A stretch of 9,522 nucleotides of DNA, taken from DYIU01 sp038326775 (GTDB lineage Bacteria; Actinomycetota; Geothermincolia; Fen-727; Anoxymicrobiaceae). Under the pieces are notes generated by a model, which did no database searches, was not told the DNA's origin, and was given only the letters and a program-made list of their open reading frames with translations. Positions 1-6,779 of this stretch are shown here, piece after piece (the first letter of the stretch is position 1; every line of letters begins with the position of its first letter). The translations under genes and the position numbers were made by a program. The stretch lies in contig JBBQKJ010000083.1 in the NCBI GenBank assembly GCA_038326775.1, positions 1 to 9,522 of the forward strand. The letters run 5' to 3'.

Positions 1-2
1 GG

Positions 3-626
3 AAGACCGGCCTTGGTGGCAAACCCATCACGATGAAACAGTACGCGGACGACACAGCCGGCCTGATGGACGCCCTGAAGATAGCCAGGGCCAACGTGCT
101 GGGCTGGTCGATGGGGACCTACGTTGCGCAGGAGTTCGCGCTCGCCTATCCCCGGAAGACAAAAATGATCGTGCTGTACGCGGCGGACTTCGGCGGCGAG
201 AAAGCGGTGATGCCGACCCGGGAGGTCATGGATGCCATGAGCGACCAGTCGGGCTCGCAGCAGGAAGGACAGCAGCGGGTGATGCACACTCTTTTCCCGG
301 CCGACTGGCTCAAAGACCCCGTGAACCAGGAGTACCTGCGCAAGGCCTTTGGGAAGTACGCGGACAAGCCGACCGAAGAGGGCCTGAAGAAGCAGTGGGG
401 CGCATGGACGTCATGGCAGGGGACTTACGACCGGCTCCCCGGGGTGAAGAACATGACTCTGCTCATCTCGGGCGCCTCCGACATCAACACGCCCTGGCAG
501 AACACCCCGCTGATGTTCGAAAGGCTCCCGAATGCGTGGATGACGTCGATAAAAGACGGGGGGCACGGGGTGATGTTCCAGCAGCCTGCCGAGATGGCCA
601 ATGTCATCAACGGGTTCCTGGAGTAA
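3..626 (+). CDS. Alpha/beta hydrolase, C-terminal part (5' end outside window)
   Basis: The reading frame is open to the left window edge, so this is the distal part of a larger gene. The first visible ATG (base 33) lies inside the conserved core, not at a natural start. Numbering from that ATG, the nucleophile elbow GWSMG places Ser at 26, the acid is probably Asp150 (in GASDINTP), and the catalytic His is 178 (in DGGHGVMF). That is the full Ser-Asp-His triad in the order and spacing of the alpha/beta hydrolase fold. The residues before the elbow (YADDTAGLMDAL) are typical of esterase or peroxidase-like members. A small-molecule ester or lactone is a plausible substrate, but it cannot be named. 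The stop is TAA at 624-626. The gene converges on the Fe-S gene on the other strand with only 6 bases between the stops. Confidence 0.88.
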   Translation, partial: KTGLGGKPITMKQYADDTAGLMDALKIARANVLGWSMGTYVAQEFALAYPRKTKMIVLYAADFGGEKAVMPTREVMDAMSDQSGSQQEGQQRVMHTLFPADWLKDPVNQEYLRKAFGKYADKPTEEGLKKQWGAWTSWQGTYDRLPGVKNMTLLISGASDINTPWQNTPLMFERLPNAWMTSIKDGGHGVMFQQPAEMANVINGFLE

Positions 627-632
627 GCGGCA

Positions 633-1580
633 TCAGCGGTAAAGCGCCCTGCGCTCCGGCTCCATCTTCTCGAAAGCCGCCTCCGCCTGCTCGGGTGGAA
701 GGGCGTAGAGTTCGCCGTCCGGCCGCTGCAGGACGCAGCCCGAACTGTGCAGGAGCCTGACGTTCTCCCTTGTATCCTCCTTGTTGCCCCAGCAGACTAT
801 CTGGCAGTTGCCGCAGGTGAGGTGCTGAGTGTAGCCCTGCAGGGCCGGGTGCGGAATGCCGCCGGCCATCGGCGGCCGCCGGTTGTATGAGTCAACGGCC
901 CTGACGAACTCCTTGAACAGCTCATCGTAGTCGTCGGGAAAAGGAATGCGGCCGGGGGACCAGGTTGACCATTTCCCGGACCTGGCCAGACCGCTGAATC
1001 CGCCGCAACAAAAATCGCAGAGCAGGTAATTCTTGCGGACGGAATATGAAAAGGTGACCCCGCCCATGGAGACTGATGTCTCTTTCTTCTTATCGAACAT
1101 CCCCGACGCGCAGGCCGATGCGCACAGCTTGCACATGTCGCAGAAGCTCTCTGCCTCGGGGACGGGCTCGGTAGGTTCGAGCTCCGCGGTGGTTATGGTC
1201 GTATCGAGGATAACCGCGGTGCCGCAGCCCTCGACGCCCACGTTTCCCGACCATCCGAAGGAACCCACGCCAGAGCGGACGGCCACATACCGATGGCTTA
1301 TATCCGGCGGCAGGAAAAGCTCCCAGTCGTTCATCTCCTGACGGTATTTGAGGTTGGCCTTGGTGCCCTTGGAACTGAATCCCTCTTTCTTAAGCATTTC
1401 AGCCAGTTCCCACGAGATATCGGTGGCCCCAAGCGCTATTCCAATCGCCAGCACGTCTTCCACAACCCACCCCGTAAGGTCTCGTCAACGGCTCGGGTGA
1501 AACTTCTCTGTCTTTCTATCGTCCCGGTCTTCTTCCAACTTAGCTATACTACCGTTCATCTTGAAATCGCTGACCGGCAT
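633..1580 (-). pseudogene. QueG-like double 4Fe-4S cluster protein with in-frame TGA near the N-terminus
   Basis: From a GTG at 1463 the frame runs 276 residues. Cys108/111/114/118 form a ferredoxin CX2CX2CX3C motif. LTCGNCQIVC (Cys217/220/224), with a cysteine from the CDFCC segment (149-153), resembles the second cluster of QueG (GCDDCQxVCPWN). GVGSFGWSGN (65-74) matches the QueG GLGWxGKN segment. It therefore belongs to the epoxyqueuosine reductase/reductive dehalogenase-like group of two-cluster redox proteins; the substrate is unknown. Upstream of GTG1463 the same frame continues through one TGA (1485-1487) to ATG1580, which sits 12 bases after a GGAGGTG ribosome site. Reading through the TGA gives about 315 residues, closer to the usual length. 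The gene may thus be nonsense-disrupted, suppressed at TGA, miscalled, or simply start at GTG1463. The Fe-S part is intact. If the GTG start is real, this is a normal CDS at 633-1463. Confidence 0.68.
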
Positions 1581-1592
1581 TTATCCGTGACG

Positions 1593-1599
1593 CACCTCC
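1593..1599 (-). promoter_or_regulatory. Shine-Dalgarno GGAGGTG upstream of ATG1580
   Basis: On the minus strand GGAGGTG lies 12 bases before ATG1580. The spacing is longer than ideal, but the match to the anti-SD is strong. It supports ATG1580 as the original start of the QueG-like gene, upstream of the in-frame TGA. GTG1463 has only a G-rich stretch in front of it. Confidence 0.4.
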
Positions 1600-1699
1600 G
1601 GAAGACCACCGCTCGATGCAGGGTTATTTTATCGCTGTCGGACGCGGCGGGCGGGCGAGGCTTTCCTGCTCAGATAGAAGGATTCGTGATGATTCCCTG

Positions 1700-1705
1700 T
1701 ATACT
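1700..1705 (+). promoter_or_regulatory. Possible -10 box TATACT for the VOC lipoprotein operon
   Basis: TATACT lies 47 bases before ATG1753, which would leave a leader of about 40 bases. I see no good -35 at 16-18 bases upstream, so the assignment rests on the -10 match and position alone. Confidence 0.3.
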
Positions 1706-1752
1706 TATGTCAATCGCCCGCTTCGGAAGGGCGCGCAAGAGAGGGGAAGAGA

Positions 1753-2619
1753 ATGCTGAGAAGGCCTCTGCTGATTGTAACGTTCATCGCCCTCCTGGCC
1801 TCGATTGCCGCCGCGGGGTGCGGCTCGGCCGAGCCCGTCGTGAAGAAAGTGGACCACGTGATGATAAGCAGCTACGACGCCCCCGCGCTGTTCGCGGTCT
1901 TCACCGAGACCCTGGGCTTACCGGTCGCCTGGCCCATGACTGCCTACCCCGGTTACGAGACGGGCGGTTTCCAGGCGGGCAACATCAACGTCGAGGTCCT
2001 GCACTACGGATCCACCGGCGCGGCAACCGGTGGCCGGGGGGAGATGGGCTTCTACGGCATCGTCTTCGATCCGTATCCCCTCGACGAGGTCACAGCGGTG
2101 TTCGAGGCGCGCGGCGCGAAGCCGTCGAAGCCCCAGGTCCAGGCCAGCGAGGTCGCCGGCAAGAAGGTGCCGCTGTGGACGAACGTCATGCTCGACGCTC
2201 TGTGTTCCAGGCAGTACATCGTCTACCTCTGCGAGTACACACCCGCGACGAAGGCGCGCCTGTCAGGCCGGAAGACTTCGGGGCCTCATGGCGGGCTCGG
2301 GCTCGAGTCGGTCGCCGAGATGCGAATCACCAGCAAGGACCCCGGTCCGCTGAAAGACAAGTGGCAGAAGATATTCGCGCCGTCGGCCTTTTCAACTGAA
2401 GGGGTAATGGCAGTCGGCGACGGCCCGGGCATCCGCATAGACCAGGGCAAGGAGGACCGCATAGAAGGCATGCTCCTCGAAGTATCTTCGCTCGAAAAGG
2501 CGAGAGCTTTTCTTCAGACCAGCGGCCTGCTGGGCGAGGCGTCCGGTAGCGAGCTCCGGCTCGACCCGGCGAAGGTACAGGGCCTGGATATCCGGGTAGT
2601 CGAGAAGAAGGCCACTTGA
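1753..2619 (+). CDS. Exported VOC-fold (glyoxalase-like) lipoprotein
   Basis: A protein of 288 residues. Residues 1-22 form a lipoprotein signal peptide with lipobox AAGC and Cys23 as the acylation site, so the mature protein should be anchored on the outer face of the membrane. The mature part begins with KKVDHVMISS, the usual opening strand of a vicinal-oxygen-chelate module, with His35 in the place of the first metal ligand. A second half (about 190-285) repeats the pattern, including GLESVAEMRITS and IEGMLLEVSSLEKARAFL, consistent with paired beta-alpha-beta-beta-beta modules. VOC proteins include glyoxalase I, extradiol dioxygenases and binding proteins. The reaction here is unknown, and a ligand-binding role is as likely as catalysis. 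The start is ATG1753 behind GAGGGGA. The stop is 18 bases before the next gene's ATG, so the two are probably co-transcribed. Confidence 0.8.
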   Translation: MLRRPLLIVTFIALLASIAAAGCGSAEPVVKKVDHVMISSYDAPALFAVFTETLGLPVAWPMTAYPGYETGGFQAGNINVEVLHYGSTGAATGGRGEMGFYGIVFDPYPLDEVTAVFEARGAKPSKPQVQASEVAGKKVPLWTNVMLDALCSRQYIVYLCEYTPATKARLSGRKTSGPHGGLGLESVAEMRITSKDPGPLKDKWQKIFAPSAFSTEGVMAVGDGPGIRIDQGKEDRIEGMLLEVSSLEKARAFLQTSGLLGEASGSELRLDPAKVQGLDIRVVEKKAT

Positions 2620-2637
2620 TCGGAAAGGCGCTTGCGT

Positions 2638-3156
2638 ATGCTTATCGATGATTACGAGATCGCGCTGTCCACCCCTGACTGCGACCTGGCGTCTCCCGTA
2701 TACGCGGCCAGGGTCACCTTCAACGCGGACATCAGTGAGGTCCTGCCTTACGTCAACGCTACCGTGGAGAAAGGCGAGTTCGTGCCCGGCTTACCCGTGC
2801 TGGTCTGGAAAGAGGCCTCGCGCAAGTACGCCCTGCGCCCATCAGAAATCGCCATCAGCAGCATCGCGGACAGGGAAGAGGCCGTCGAGGCGGCACAGGA
2901 GCTGGTACGGAGGATAAACGCGATATGGGACGACAGGGAGAACATGGAGCCAAGCTTCACCACATACGAGAGGCCGAAGGTGCTCGACGTCTTCAAGCTC
3001 CTGCCCCGCACCAACTGCCGGAAGTGCGGCGTCCCTACCTGTATGGCCTACGCCGACATGCTGATCAAAGAAAAGAGGAAGCTCGAGGATTGCCCGCCTC
3101 TCGGTGAAGAGGGGTACGCCGAAAGTGCGGAATCGCTTCGCGACATGGGCCTGTGA
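2638..3156 (+). CDS. Protein with C-terminal CFeSP-type 4Fe-4S domain
   Basis: A soluble protein of 172 residues. The C-terminal third holds LLPRTNCRKCGVPTCMAYAD followed by a fourth cysteine in LEDCPPL: Cys127, 130, 135 and 152, that is CX2CX4CX16C. This is the 4Fe-4S domain found at the N-terminus of the corrinoid iron-sulfur protein large subunit and in several stand-alone redox proteins (PF04060-type). The N-terminal 100 residues contain a DISEVLPYVNATVEKGEF segment and KYALRPSEIAI. I recognise this arrangement as recurring in Fe-S proteins of anaerobes, but its function is not known to me. An in-frame TTG lies 6 bases upstream at 2632, but GGAAAGG (2622-2628) is spaced 9 bases from ATG2638 and only 3 from the TTG, so I prefer ATG2638. 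It follows the VOC lipoprotein gene closely. There is no signal peptide, so it acts in the cytoplasm, on the opposite side of the membrane from its operon partner. Confidence 0.85.
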   Translation: MLIDDYEIALSTPDCDLASPVYAARVTFNADISEVLPYVNATVEKGEFVPGLPVLVWKEASRKYALRPSEIAISSIADREEAVEAAQELVRRINAIWDDRENMEPSFTTYERPKVLDVFKLLPRTNCRKCGVPTCMAYADMLIKEKRKLEDCPPLGEEGYAESAESLRDMGL

Positions 3157-3200
3157 GCTGACCGGCGGATGGCGCGTGGCCAGGCCTGTAATCCCGGGCC

Positions 3201-3572
3201 TCAGGCGTCTCCGCGCTCGCCGTACTCCGCCAGACCGTAGATTATGAGCACATCTATCGCTATGACCAGCACGGACCACACCGGGTGAGCCCAGAGAACC
3301 ATGAAGTAGAAGATGATACTGAGAGCGCAGAAAATAATCCCGAACCAGCGGGCCCAGGGTGCTTCGCTGAGAACCGCGACCCCCGCGGCCACCAGGAAGA
3401 CACCGACGATCATGAAGACCACGCCCCAGAAAGTCAGGTTCGCGAAGAGAAGCTTGTTGATCAGCAGCTCATCCCTGGCTATCGCGGTGATCCCCCAGAT
3501 GAAGTTGCCGATCCCCGCGACGACCAGCATTATCGAAGCGAACGTCAACCATCCGGAACCTTTTTCCTCCAA
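3201..3572 (-). CDS. DUF7144-like four-helix membrane protein
   Basis: From the TTG at 3572 the protein has 123 residues with four hydrophobic segments: WLTFASIMLVVAGIGNFIWG, FWGVVFMIVGVFLVAAGVAV, WFGIIFCALSIIFYFMVLWA and WSVLVIAIDVLIIYGLAEYG. The order GW-TFA, FANLTFWG, PWARWFGI and IDVLIIYGL is the signature of the small actinobacterial integral membrane family I know as DUF7144. The function is unknown. The frame extends to ATG3599, but AAGGGGGAG (3579-3587) sits 6 bases before TTG3572 and lies inside that longer version. Relatives also start shortly before the GWLTFA segment, so TTG3572 is the better start. The gene is convergent with the Fe-S gene and downstream of the basic membrane protein on the same strand, probably in the same transcript. 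Confidence 0.82.
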   Translation of the reverse strand: MEEKGSGWLTFASIMLVVAGIGNFIWGITAIARDELLINKLLFANLTFWGVVFMIVGVFLVAAGVAVLSEAPWARWFGIIFCALSIIFYFMVLWAHPVWSVLVIAIDVLIIYGLAEYGERGDA

Positions 3573-3578
3573 TGTCGT

Positions 3579-3587
3579 CTCCCCCTT
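3579..3587 (-). promoter_or_regulatory. Ribosome binding site AAGGGGGAG deciding the TTG start
   Basis: This strong SD lies 6 bases before TTG3572 on the minus strand. ATG3599 has only a weak AGGG upstream. Confidence 0.55.
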
Positions 3588-3636
3588 GCCGGGCCTCATG
3601 TAGTCGCCCTGGAGGCCACCTGCCGCCCGGGCGTCC

Positions 3637-4095
3637 TCATGGCGCCGGTTTCCAATCGGTGACGAAGCCGTTCTTGACCGTTATTGTTATCTGCTCCCCG
3701 CGCCGGGCTCCGAAGAAAGCGCTGGAGTCACTCGCGGCGCTTCCCGAGAGGTCAGGCTCGTCCACGAAGACGCTCTCCCCGTTCACATCGAGCACAGCGA
3801 CAGCGCCGGCGCCATCGCTCGAGGGCCGGGTGCCCAGGTACTTCGCTGAGTAACTGCCGTCGGCCAGTCCCGTTCCGCCGTTCGCCTTTCCGGAGCCGGT
3901 ACTCGCGGGCCACCATATGATGCCCGTGACCATGAAGGGGACGAACAAGAGGAGCGCCACGATCGCAATGATCTCTTCTGTGTGCATTCGCTTCTCTTTT
4001 GCGGCCTCTTCGGCCATATGCTCCGTCTGGTGCTCGTGCTTCTTCTTCTGAGCCCTCTTCTTGTCCCTCTTTTTCTTCGTTGCCTCTCTGGTCAT
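3637..4095 (-). CDS. Single-pass membrane protein with Lys-rich cytoplasmic N-terminus, unknown function
   Basis: A protein of 152 residues from ATG4095, with three visible parts. Residues 1 to about 37 are extremely basic (for example KKKRDKKRAQKKKHEHQ) and probably cytoplasmic. A single hydrophobic helix (IIAIVALLLFVPFMVTGIIWW) follows at about 41-61. The remaining 90 or so residues are an extracytoplasmic tail with a Gly/Ser linker (STGSGKANGG) and a likely beta-rich domain (DGSYSAKYLG, AVAVLDVNGESVFVD, GEQITITVKNGFVTDWKP). The tail somewhat resembles small cell-wall or SH3-like beta domains, but I do not recognise the family. A longer start exists (GTG4116), but AGGAAGG (4104-4110) is 8 bases before ATG4095 and favours the shorter form. 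The 64-base gap to the next gene suggests co-transcription with the DUF7144-like protein. Confidence 0.72.
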   Translation of the reverse strand: MTREATKKKRDKKRAQKKKHEHQTEHMAEEAAKEKRMHTEEIIAIVALLLFVPFMVTGIIWWPASTGSGKANGGTGLADGSYSAKYLGTRPSSDGAGAVAVLDVNGESVFVDEPDLSGSAASDSSAFFGARRGEQITITVKNGFVTDWKPAP

Positions 4096-4103
4096 TTGAC
4101 AAA

Positions 4104-4110
4104 CCTTCCT
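4104..4110 (-). promoter_or_regulatory. Ribosome binding site AGGAAGG for the Lys-rich membrane protein
   Basis: It lies 8 bases upstream of ATG4095 on the minus strand, and inside the longer reading frame that starts at GTG4116. It therefore decides for ATG4095. Confidence 0.55.
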
Positions 4111-4219
4111 CATCACGTTCAGCGGGCAGGTCCATCATAGACTACTGGCGGACTCGGTGCGTGCAATTCCTCTTCGAGGTCTACCCGTCTGCTCCCCCAG
4201 CTGTCTTTTCCATCAGGGC

Positions 4220-6618
4220 TTACGGCGCGAATCCTATCGATTCGTGGCCCCAGGCCCTGTTGTTCCCGTACATCGCCCGCTCGGCTACGACAGGCTCGTC
4301 AGCGGTGAGGGTGATCGAGACCTCCCACGCGTCCGGAACGGTATCGGCCACGAAAAAGGTGGAGCGCGACTGCGGCGGCATTATGGCGGTCGGGCCGGCC
4401 CTGGCGCCCTTCGGTGTCATGTAGGTCAGCTTCACTTTGACGTCGTCGCGGTTCGGGTTCTGCACGGTGACCCAAGTCTCCATCCCGCCGCCGGTCGAGC
4501 CCTCCGCCAGGTACCATGTTTTCCGGGGTACCGGCACCCCGATGAAGTCGGTCCCCCACGACCGGCCGTTGCCGTACATAGACCGCTCGGCGATGACCGG
4601 GTTGTCGCTCGTTACCACGGCCGACAGGCTCGAGGCCCCGTTGATCGTGTCCGCCGCGTAGATGTTCTTCCGGCTGCCGGCTTTGACCTTGAAGCTCGGG
4701 CCGGTAACCGGACCCTGAGGGGTCATGTAGTCGATGTGGACATTGGCGTCTGGATGTGTGGGGTTCTGGACCAGGATATAGGTCTCCATCCCCGGGCCGG
4801 TAGAGCCCTCCGCCAGGTGCCAGGTCGTCGCCGGAAGGAACGCCCCTGTCGAACAGGTGGCCCAGGCGCGGTCGTTCCCGTAGACTGCTCTCTCGGCTAC
4901 CACGGGCCTGTCCGCCTGGACCTTCGTCGAGACTCCCCAGTAGCCCCCGACGAAGTCGGACAGGTTGAACGTCTTGCGCGAGCACGCCGGGAGCAGGACG
5001 GTGGGCCGCCTGTCAGGCCCCTGTCGGTCATGAATGATAGCGTGACGCTCACCGCCATCCTGTTCGGGTTCTGCACAAGTACCCACGTCTGGATCCCCGG
5101 CCCGGTCGAGCCCTCCGCCAGGTACCAGGTCCTGGCCAGGCGCGGAGGAGGAGGTGGCGGTTCCCCACCGGTGAGAATAGTCGCATGGTGATCAGGTGTC
5201 TGGCGAAACATATGCCACCCCAAGGGCGAGTCCGCCTGGCTGCCGGGGGCGGGTGCCTTCGGCCCGCAGTCATACACGTAAAACCCGCCGCCCGCGAAGG
5301 CACCTCCGGGGGCGTCGCCGGTCGCCACCGCGACCTCGACGGAGTCGTCGCCGTCAAAGTCTCCGACAACAGGGCTGGATACCACGAAGTTGTTCATCTC
5401 GAGTGTCCACAGCGGCGTGCCGGAGCCGTCCCACGCGCGGAAGCGCTGGCCCGAGCCCAGGATGATATCGACGACGCCGTCACTGGAGACGTCGCCCAGC
5501 GCCGCCGAGCCCATCGTCGGGCCTCCGAGCTTTCCTATCTGGCGCGCGACCACTCCGTTCGGCTCAATGACCGTGACGGAGTCGGCTCCCTGCCCGTTCA
5601 CCGGTATGGTCCCGATAACCACCTCACGGGTGCCGTCCCCGTCCACGTCGCCGAGCGAGGGCGAGGAGAAGGTGGAGCCCGCGACGGCGGCGGGCCAGCC
5701 GGGCACGGGCGAGCCGTCGTGGTTGTACGCGTACACTCGGTGGCTCTCCGTGGTGAGTTTTCCTATCGCCGTGTAGTAGTGGCCGGTGCCGACGATTATC
5801 TCGTAGCGGCCGTCTCCGTCGATATCGGCGACCGCCGGTGAGGACCACGTGACCTCGGGAGTCACTTTCGGGAAGCCGGGCAGGACGGAGGCGTCCTCGT
5901 CGAGCACGTAAAGGAGTCCGCCTGGCGTGTACGGCCAGTTCGGCCCGCCGGTCGAGTCCGCCCCGATGACGACCTCTTTGACCCCGTCCCAGTCAATGTC
6001 GGCCAGCGCGGGCGACGACCAGACGGTGTCCTCGTTGTTGAACGGCCAGCCGGGGAGCATCTGCCCGGTATAGGTCCAGGCGTAGACCCGCTGGCCGTAT
6101 GTGCCCACCACTATCTCCACCGCGTTGTCGCCGTTGATGTCGCCCACCGCGGGGGACGAGTAGATGCCCGAAATCCCTCCGGTCGAGATGGTCTGCCTCG
6201 GCCAGCCCCACTGCGTGAGTGGGCGGCCCCTGCAGTCGAACCCCCACATCCTGCCGGCCATGTCTCCGACCCAGACCTCCCGCGTTCCATCGCCATCGAC
6301 GTCGGCGCATGCCGGAGTGCCCTGGATAGGCGAGCCGGTCGCGTAGACCCACAGAAGGCCCGCGTTCGCATTGAAGCAATAGAGGCAGCCGTTCTGGTTC
6401 CCGACCAGCAGTTCGTCTTTACCGTCATTATTGATGTCCGAGGCGGTTATCCCCGCCTGGTAGAAACTGGACTGCGCATCATAGAAGCCCTGGGAGACGG
6501 GCGCGTCGGCCCGCGCCGGGGCGGCACCGAGCGGAACCAGGATGGCCACGGGGACGGCGAGAACGACGGCGAGCCTCACCGCAAGCAACACGTGGTTTTT
6601 CTTTCTCCTGGATTTCAT
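4220..6618 (-). CDS. Secreted FG-GAP/VCBS propeller protein with three C-terminal modules; one-base frameshift
   Basis: The gene is read 6618 to 4220 in two frames: the first stops at 4897 and the second is open from about 5005 to the TAA at 4220. Joined, they give about 799 residues. Residues 1-37 are a signal peptide (basic n-region, long hydrophobic core, cleavage after APARA). Residues 55 to about 450 carry eight FG-GAP/VCBS motifs of the DxDxDG...VxIG type, with first Asp at 61, 106, 160, 207, 265, 324, 376 and 420; these bind calcium and build a seven- or eight-bladed beta-propeller, as in integrin alpha chains. A run of six prolines (487-492) leads to three tandem modules of about 100 residues each, beginning TWYLAEGSTG. 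There is no C-terminal membrane anchor or LPXTG signal, so it is secreted or held non-covalently. A surface adhesin or polymer-binding role is inference. The frameshift lies at the CCC run (5003-5005). Confidence 0.8.
4223..4519 (-). repeat. TWYLAEGSTG module 3 (C-terminal)
   Basis: Third module, 99 residues. It begins TWYLAEGSTGGGMETWVTVQ and ends DEPVVAERAMYGNNRAWGHE before the final SIGFAP and TAA. Shared across modules are LAEGSTG, the VQNP turn, YMTP-G, a GP, a central SR, and the closing P-V-AER--YGN-R-W. I believe related repeats occur as cell-surface domains in actinobacteria; the ligand is unknown. Confidence 0.9.
4520..4825 (-). repeat. TWHLAEGSTG module 2
   Basis: Second module, 102 residues including the joint. 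It runs TWHLAEGSTGPGMETYILVQ, YMTPQGPVTGPSFKVKAGSR, VVTSDNPVIAERSMYGN, then GRSWGTDFIGVPVPRK. Its reading frame is intact. Confidence 0.9.
4826..5130 (-). repeat. TWYLAEGSTG module 1 (contains frameshift)
   Basis: First of three tandem modules of the secreted propeller protein. It begins TWYLAEGSTGPGIQTW and, after the shift, ends with VVAERAVYGNDRAWATC and the joining residues. Its span is 305 bases, against 306 for module 2. This is direct evidence that one base is missing, at 5003-5005 where GGCCCAC should read GGCCCCAC. Confidence 0.85.
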
Positions 6619-6779
6619 GTTCCCACACCTTATCCAGTGCCGAGCAATGCTGCTCCCATGTTACCAGTTGGCCCGCCGGCATTGGGACGGGTCTGTCATG
6701 AACAGGCCGGCGTTCACAACGGGTCCGCTCAATTCCATCGGGGCATGTTCCGATAGACAGGTAGAGGAAAGGTTGTCGC

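Noticed and set aside
1293..2399. Plus-strand open frame of 368 codons across the intergenic gap
   Set aside because: Overlaps the QueG-like gene on the opposite strand and the VOC lipoprotein in another frame. Arg-rich without motifs.
3157..3200. Possible bidirectional terminator between convergent genes (AGGCC/GGCCT)
   Set aside because: Only a 5-base stem with a 10-base loop and no U run on either side.
4134..4166. Possible minus-strand promoter (TTGCAC and TATGAT) before the Lys-rich membrane protein
   Set aside because: The spacing between the two boxes is 21 bases, too long for a standard promoter.
4223..5130. CRISPR-like or other direct-repeat array
   Set aside because: The repetition is at protein level with a period of about 306 bases and coding constraints; there are no short identical repeats with spacers.
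4157..5191. Long plus-strand open frame (344 codons) antisense to the repeat modules
   Set aside because: Arg/Gly/Pro-rich with no domain. It is the complement of the module region, where the minus-strand reading gives three mutually homologous modules.
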